Shown here piece after piece: positions 7,102 to 11,382 of a stretch of DNA of 11,382 nt. The translations under genes and the position numbers were made by a program. The notes under the pieces were generated by a model that made no database searches, was not told the origin of the DNA, and saw nothing but the letters and a program-made list of their open reading frames with translations. How positions within the stretch are numbered: position 1 is the first letter of the stretch; each line of letters begins with the position of its first letter. This stretch comes from an uncultured Bacteroidales bacterium (GTDB lineage Bacteria; Bacteroidota; Bacteroidia; Bacteroidales; Paludibacteraceae), in contig CAMFEN010000018.1 of assembly GCA_945949375.1 (NCBI GenBank), positions 1 through 11,382 of the forward strand, written 5' to 3'.

Positions 7102-8160
7102 ATGTTACTTTATCAGATTGCTTTTAGTTTGTTGTTTGAGAAACGGAATCGTATTGCGCTGCAATGGTTAGAGCAATACGGTTCTGCGGTGGAGGCGTGG
7201 AAGCACCTGACGGAGAAAGGGATGGGCGATGCCATGGCGCGGGCAGAGAAAGAGTTGGCGTTTGTGGAGAAGCACCATATCAGCACCTATTGGTGCCAAG
7301 ACGAGGAGTATCCTTATCGCTTGCGGCAGTGCCCCGACCGACCGCTGCTGCTCTTCGGGAAAGGCAACCTGCGGGTAAACGAGGGGAAGATGGTATCGAT
7401 AGTGGGGACACGGAATGCGACCGAGCGTGGCAAAGAACTGACGCGGCAGTTGGTGCTCGACTTGGCGCAAAGGGTGCCAAACCTGACTATTATCAGCGGG
7501 TTAGCCTACGGCATCGATGTGGCGGCACACCGCGCTGCTATTGAGGCGGGTATCCCCACCATCATCGTCCCCGGGCATGGGCTGGATAGGATTTACCCTG
7601 CGTTGCATCGGAATGTGGCGGTGGCGGTGCTGGAGCATGGCGGCCTGCTGACGGAGTATGTGAGCGGCACGCGACCCGACCCGTGGCATTTCGTGGCGCG
7701 AGACCGGATTATCGCGGGGTTGGCAGACGCGGTGGTTGTGGTGGAGTCCAAAGCCAAAGGCGGTGCTCTCATCACGGCGCAGATGGCGTTGGACTACGAC
7801 CGCGAGCTGTTTGCCTGCCCGGGGAGACCGGCGGACGAGCAATCGCAGGGCTGCAACAACCTGATTCGCAAGCAGAAAGCGCAACTCATCACCTGCGCAG
7901 ACGACCTGATAGAAGCCATGGACTGGGCGGCAGCCGCAGCGCCCGTGCAGACAGAGATAGTGGAGTTCTCAACAACGCTGACGGATGTGCAGCGCACGCT
8001 GCTCGATAAGTTGCACGAGCAAGAGGACGGACTGCATATCAACATGATTGTGATGGAGACGGGCATGGACTACGCGCAGGTGGCGAACGAACTGATGATG
8101 ATGGAGATGGAAGGATTAGTCAAATCGCTACCCGGGGGAATGGTAAGGGCGGTGAAGTAA
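7102..8160 (+). CDS. dprA: DNA-processing protein DprA
   Basis: A 352-residue cytoplasmic protein that binds incoming single-stranded DNA and loads RecA during natural transformation; it is also kept in many bacteria not known to be competent. Residues 1-60 fit the N-terminal helical (SAM-like) domain. The Rossmann-like core spans about 70-270 and shows VGTRNAT (101-107), SGLAYGID (132-139, usually SGLARGID), the ssDNA-binding region with FVARDR (197-202), and PG (240-241) with SQGCNNLI (248-255). Residues about 290-352 match the C-terminal winged-helix domain (TDVQRTLLDKL...NMIVMETGMDYAQVANELMMMEMEGLV). The length is typical. It ends the upp run; a terminator at 8391 is the first good stop signal downstream. 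No other competence genes are in the window. Confidence 0.94.
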   Translation: MLLYQIAFSLLFEKRNRIALQWLEQYGSAVEAWKHLTEKGMGDAMARAEKELAFVEKHHISTYWCQDEEYPYRLRQCPDRPLLLFGKGNLRVNEGKMVSIVGTRNATERGKELTRQLVLDLAQRVPNLTIISGLAYGIDVAAHRAAIEAGIPTIIVPGHGLDRIYPALHRNVAVAVLEHGGLLTEYVSGTRPDPWHFVARDRIIAGLADAVVVVESKAKGGALITAQMALDYDRELFACPGRPADEQSQGCNNLIRKQKAQLITCADDLIEAMDWAAAAAPVQTEIVEFSTTLTDVQRTLLDKLHEQEDGLHINMIVMETGMDYAQVANELMMMEMEGLVKSLPGGMVRAVK

Positions 8161-8208
8161 TTATGAATTATGAAAAAATCGTTCCCGACCGGTAGGGATA
8201 GAATTATG
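8159..8208. repeat. AATTATG heptads and TCCC/GGGA palindrome after dprA
   Basis: AATTATG occurs in tandem at 8159-8165 and 8166-8172, overlapping the dprA stop, and again at 8202-8208. Between them lies a near-perfect 16-bp palindrome, TCCCGACCGGTAGGGA (8183-8198, one mismatched pair). The arrangement resembles a short non-coding repeat element flanked by copies of the heptad; no protein is encoded. Confidence 0.55.
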
Positions 8209-8608
8209 AGTGCCCAGACTCTGAGTTTTAACATTAATTTCCATGAATTTATCGTTAATTTCTCAAAAAAAATATTTTGGATAATTTGTGGGCAATTTGC
8301 GGTAATTGATGTTCAATAAAATGAATGATGAGGGCATCGTCGAAGCACCGAACAGATTACCGCCAAAGCACCGAACGAGATCGAGGAAATCAGCACTTTT
8401 GTGCTGTTTTTTTATTTATTGGGTCGTATCATGTGTTTTAGCGGCTGGATACCGAGCATACCTTCCCGCCCCTTACCTCGATGTCCAGGGCATCGCTTCA
8501 CTCCCTCCTTACAGGAGAGGCGGGGAAGCTAAAATAACCAAAATGATGCGGTTTTTGCGAAAATTGCAAAAAAAACGGGGAAATCTTGCTTTTTTCAAAA
8601 AAAAGTCG
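8161..8608. other. Intergenic region with repeats and no supported gene
   Basis: This stretch is A/T-rich and its composition differs from the flanking genes. It contains the palindrome at 8183-8198, the sequence AAGCACCGAAC twice (8343-8353 and 8366-8376), a terminator at 8391-8413, and an imperfect inverted repeat at 8495-8529 (GCTTC...CTCCT, AGGAG...GAAGC). I see no convincing coding region on either strand. A small RNA ending at the 8391 terminator is possible, but I find no clean TAnnTTTG promoter for one. Confidence 0.6.
8391..8413 (+). terminator. Intrinsic terminator downstream of dprA
   Basis: A perfect 6-bp stem CAGCAC/GTGCTG (8391-8396 with 8401-8406) with a TTTT loop is followed by seven T residues (8407-8413). 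It is 230 bp after the dprA stop, an unusually long tail unless a separate transcript ends here. Confidence 0.85.
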
Positions 8609-8616
8609 TAATTTTG
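8585..8616 (+). promoter_or_regulatory. Probable promoter for the small membrane protein and parC
   Basis: TAATTTTG (8609-8616) matches the -7 element exactly. At 20 bp upstream is CTTG (8585-8588), one base from TTTG. The leader would be about 37 nt and would contain a perfect 12-bp palindrome, AAGATTAATCTT (8632-8643), close to the start of transcription. Confidence 0.65.
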
Positions 8617-8659
8617 CAGCCGATTTTGGAAAAGATTAATCTTATTATTCTAAGACGAT

Positions 8660-8827
8660 ATGAACGCAATTCTTAAAAACTTAGGCGTAATCATCCTTCT
8701 GTTGGGTGTGGCTTTCTTGGTGGTTTACAACTTCGCTACGCAGCAAAACTGGCTATTAGTAGCAGGTTTAGCAACCGAGTTGGCAGGTATTCTGACCTAC
8801 GTCGTAGTAAACAAATTCGTTGAGTAA
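8660..8827 (+). CDS. Small two-helix membrane protein of unknown function (55 residues)
   Basis: The reading frame begins ATG at 8660 and ends TAA at 8825-8827. The product has a short basic start (MNAILKNLG), a hydrophobic helix at about 8-23 (VIILLLGVAFLVVY), a polar turn (NFATQQN), a second helix at about 31-50 (WLLVAGLATELAGILTYVVV) and a charged end (NKFVE). This is the pattern of a helical hairpin with both ends in the cytoplasm. Small proteins beginning with similar KNLGV-hydrophobic sequence are common in Bacteroidota, but I cannot name a family or a function. Support for it being real: a promoter just upstream, a clean hydrophobic pattern, and a gap of only 9 bp before the parC start, so it is probably the first gene of that operon. 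Confidence 0.8.
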   Translation: MNAILKNLGVIILLLGVAFLVVYNFATQQNWLLVAGLATELAGILTYVVVNKFVE

Positions 8828-8836
8828 TCGCGCTTT

Positions 8837-11382
8837 ATGAGCGAGAATGCCTTCAATGATTCAGTGAAGTATCACTTGACGGGCATGTACCAAGATTGGT
8901 TCTTGGATTATGCTTCGTATGTGATATTAGAGCGAGCCGTCCCCGCAATAGAGGACGGCTTGAAGCCTGTGCAACGCCGTATCCTGCATGCGATGAAGTG
9001 CGTGGACGACGGGAAGATGAACAAGGTGGCGAACATCGTGGGACAGACCATGCAGTACCACCCGCACGGCGACGCGAGCATTGGAGACGCACTCGTACAA
9101 TTAGGGCAGAAAGACCTGCTGATAGACTGTCAGGGAAACTGGGGGAATATCCTCACGGGCGACGGCGCGGCCGCTCCGCGATATATCGAGGCGCGACTGA
9201 GCAAGTTCGCGCTCGACACGGTGTTTAACCCAAAGACGACACACTGGATGTTGTCATACGACGGTCGTAAGAAAGAGCCTATCCACCTGCCGATAAAGTT
9301 CCCGCTGCTGCTGGCGCAAGGCGTGGAGGGGATTGCCGTAGGTCTGAACTCGAAGATACTGCCGCATAACTTTTGCGAGATATGCGATGCTGCGCTGGCG
9401 TATCTGCGTGGGGAGGAGTTTGTGCTCTATCCCGATTTTCCGACGGGTGGCGAGATAGACGTGAGTCGATACAACGACGGTGAGCGCGGGGGCACGGTGA
9501 AGATTCGGGCGAAGATACAGAAAGCAGACGACAACAAGACACTGATAATCACGGAGATACCCTACGGCACCACGACCACAAAGATTATCGAGACCATCCT
9601 GCGGGCAAATCAGAAAGGGAAGATAAAGATTCGCAAGGTGGATGACTTCACGGCGGATACCGCGCGGATTGTAGTGCAGTTGGCACCCGGCTCTTCGTCG
9701 GACAAAGCGATAGACGCGCTGTATGCGTTTACCGACTGCGAGGTGAACATCTCGCCAAACTGCTGCGTGGTGCAGAACAAGAAGCCGATATTCACCACGG
9801 TGAGCAACCTGCTCAGGATGTCGGTGGACAACACAATGGCGTTGCTCAAATGGGAGTTGGAGATAGAGAAAGCCGAGCTGGAGGAGAAATACTTCTACAC
9901 CTCATTAGAGAAGATATTTATTGAGAACCGAATCTATAAGGAAGAGGGCTACGAGACGGCGCCGAACAAGGAGAAGTTGATTGCGTTTGTGGACAAAGCC
10001 TTGACGCCGTGGAAAGCGCAACTGATACGCGAGGTAAGGCAAGAGGATATCGAGAAACTGTTTGAGATACGGATGATTCGTATCACGAAGTTCGACTCGA
10101 AGAAGGCGGATGAGTTGATGCGCGACCTCGAGAAGCAGATAAAAGCCTGTCAGAAGCACTTGGCGCACCTGACGGAATACACGATAGAGTGGTTCGAGAT
10201 GTTGCGCAAGAAATACGGGGAGAAATACCCGCGCAGGACGGAGGTGCGGAACTTCGCGAACATCAATGTGAAGACCGTGGTAGAAGCCAACGAGAAACTC
10301 TATATCAACCGCGCGGAGGGCTTTGTGGGGACAGGACTGAAGAAAGACGAGTTCCTATGCAACTGCTCGGATATAGACGACATCATCGTATTCCACAAAG
10401 ACGGAAAATACAAGGTGATGCGCGTGGCAGAGAAACTGTTCATCGGCACGGATATCCTGCATATTGCCATCTTCAAGCGCAACGACGACCGGACGATATA
10501 CAATGTGGTGTATCGCGACGGGAAAGGCGGGGTGTATTTCATGAAGCGCTTCTCGGTTACGGGTGTGTCACGCGACAAAGAGTACGACCTGACGCAAGGC
10601 AAGGCGGGGAGCAAGGTGGTGTATTTCACCGCAAACCCGAACGGCGAGGCGGAGGTGATTCGTATTCAACTCAAACCTGCGTTGCACCTAAAAAAGATGG
10701 AGGTGTGCAAAGACCTGAGCGAGTTGGCGGTGAAGAGCCGCACGGCACGAGGCAATGTGCTGACGAAGTTTGAGGTGAAGAGCATCACGCTCAAGCAGAA
10801 AGGGCACTCGACGTTAGGCGGACGCAAGGTATGGTTCGACCCCGATGTGCTACGTATCAACTACGACGGGCAGGGGAACTACCTCGGCGAGTTCTGGGAC
10901 GAAGACCGCATATTAGTGATTACCACCACGGGCGATTACTACCTGACAACCTTCGACCTGACAGCGCACTTCGACCAAAACATCCTGCGCATAGAGAAGT
11001 TCAACGCGGAGAAAGTGTGGACGCTGGCGTTGTGGAATGCGGACTTAGGGTATTACTACGCAAAGCGGTTTGCCTTCGATGCGACTTTGAAGTCGCAGAA
11101 CATGCTGGGTGAGAACAAGGAGTCGCGTATCGTGCTGCTGACCGACCGCGAGGAGCCCGTCTTCCGCTTGGTATTCACCGATGAAACGCGCGAGCCGCAG
11201 GAGATAGCGATGGCGGAGTTTATCGACGAGAAGTCGCCAAAGGCGAAGGGAAAGCGACTCTCCACCTTGGAAATCAGCCGAATAGAGGATATCACGCCGG
11301 AGCCTGAACCTGAAGCAGAGGAAGACTCCATCGGAGAAGAGACCGAAGGGGAAGAGAGGAATGCCGGCGATTCTGCGTTTGC
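8837..11382 (+). CDS. parC: DNA topoisomerase IV subunit A (3' end missing)
   Basis: The frame is open from ATG 8837 to the right edge (848 complete codons). The protein is the DNA-breaking subunit of the type IIA enzyme that unlinks sister chromosomes; it works with ParE, which is not in the window. The N-terminal winged helix contains HPHGDASIGD (75-84), the quinolone-interacting region. The active-site tyrosine is Y116 in APRYIEARLS, the residue that forms the covalent bond to DNA. A long helical coiled region at about 340-450 (ELEIEKAELEEKY; ELMRDLEKQIKACQKHL) fits the tower and exit-gate coiled coil. The C-terminal part shows degenerate beta-pinwheel-like sequence and no QRRGG-type GyrA box, favouring topoisomerase IV over gyrase. 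The visible end is strongly acidic (EPEPEAEEDS, EETEGEE). Position 83 of E. coli GyrA (Ser) corresponds to Ala80 here and Asp87 to Asp84. Confidence 0.92.
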   Translation, partial: MSENAFNDSVKYHLTGMYQDWFLDYASYVILERAVPAIEDGLKPVQRRILHAMKCVDDGKMNKVANIVGQTMQYHPHGDASIGDALVQLGQKDLLIDCQGNWGNILTGDGAAAPRYIEARLSKFALDTVFNPKTTHWMLSYDGRKKEPIHLPIKFPLLLAQGVEGIAVGLNSKILPHNFCEICDAALAYLRGEEFVLYPDFPTGGEIDVSRYNDGERGGTVKIRAKIQKADDNKTLIITEIPYGTTTTKIIETILRANQKGKIKIRKVDDFTADTARIVVQLAPGSSSDKAIDALYAFTDCEVNISPNCCVVQNKKPIFTTVSNLLRMSVDNTMALLKWELEIEKAELEEKYFYTSLEKIFIENRIYKEEGYETAPNKEKLIAFVDKALTPWKAQLIREVRQEDIEKLFEIRMIRITKFDSKKADELMRDLEKQIKACQKHLAHLTEYTIEWFEMLRKKYGEKYPRRTEVRNFANINVKTVVEANEKLYINRAEGFVGTGLKKDEFLCNCSDIDDIIVFHKDGKYKVMRVAEKLFIGTDILHIAIFKRNDDRTIYNVVYRDGKGGVYFMKRFSVTGVSRDKEYDLTQGKAGSKVVYFTANPNGEAEVIRIQLKPALHLKKMEVCKDLSELAVKSRTARGNVLTKFEVKSITLKQKGHSTLGGRKVWFDPDVLRINYDGQGNYLGEFWDEDRILVITTTGDYYLTTFDLTAHFDQNILRIEKFNAEKVWTLALWNADLGYYYAKRFAFDATLKSQNMLGENKESRIVLLTDREEPVFRLVFTDETREPQEIAMAEFIDEKSPKAKGKRLSTLEISRIEDITPEPEPEAEEDSIGEETEGEERNAGDSAF

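Noticed and set aside
7501..7884. Minus-strand frames opposite dprA
   Set aside because: They are shadows of a well-supported gene with all DprA motifs on the plus strand.
8306..8611. 101-codon plus-strand frame in the dprA-small protein gap
   Set aside because: It runs through an intrinsic terminator, two repeats and the -7/-33 region of the next promoter, and its product is a patchwork of basic and low-complexity sequence.

Overview
This is a stretch of ordinary core chromosome from a member of the Bacteroidota, most likely the Bacteroidales. Four intergenic sites carry promoters of the Bacteroides type: a -7 element TAnnTTTG and, at three of them, a clear -33 TTTG or a one-off variant about 20 bp upstream. 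The genes have no convincing Shine-Dalgarno sequences, and the proteins (DUF3417-type glycogen phosphorylase, the ParC-type subunit, the short aroB) look most like Bacteroidales versions. Genus cannot be fixed from this alone.

Layout. Positions 1-1470 (+) hold the 3' part of a CPA1-type potassium/proton antiporter with a TrkA-C domain. A long hairpin at 1562-1613 separates it from the convergent glycogen phosphorylase gene at 1638-4196 (-). The glgP leader (4197-4372) is full of degenerate 7-bp tandem repeats. glgP and a tRNA-Ser(UGA) gene at 4484-4568 (+) diverge from back-to-back consensus promoters. A hairpin with a T run follows the tRNA and faces the end of aroB (4649-5734, -), whose leader carries an 11-bp tandem repeat. 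The aroB promoter diverges from that of upp (6012-6680, +), which heads a tight three-gene run: upp, a VanZ-like membrane protein gene (6691-7095), and dprA (7102-8160). A roughly 500-bp intergenic region (8161-8659) holds repeats, a palindrome, a clear intrinsic terminator and a promoter. That promoter serves a two-gene unit: a 55-residue membrane protein (8660-8827) and a topoisomerase IV subunit A gene (8837 to the right edge, incomplete).

The genes belong to unrelated housekeeping functions: cation homeostasis, glycogen breakdown, the shikimate pathway, uracil salvage, DNA uptake and recombination, and chromosome decatenation. I see no mobile element with a transposase, no CRISPR array, no defence or secretion system and no biosynthetic cluster. 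I do not see an undescribed multi-gene system. The unusual signals lie between genes: degenerate heptanucleotide repeats at four or five separate intergenic sites, the 11-bp array upstream of aroB, and what looks like an in-frame palindromic insertion inside aroB.
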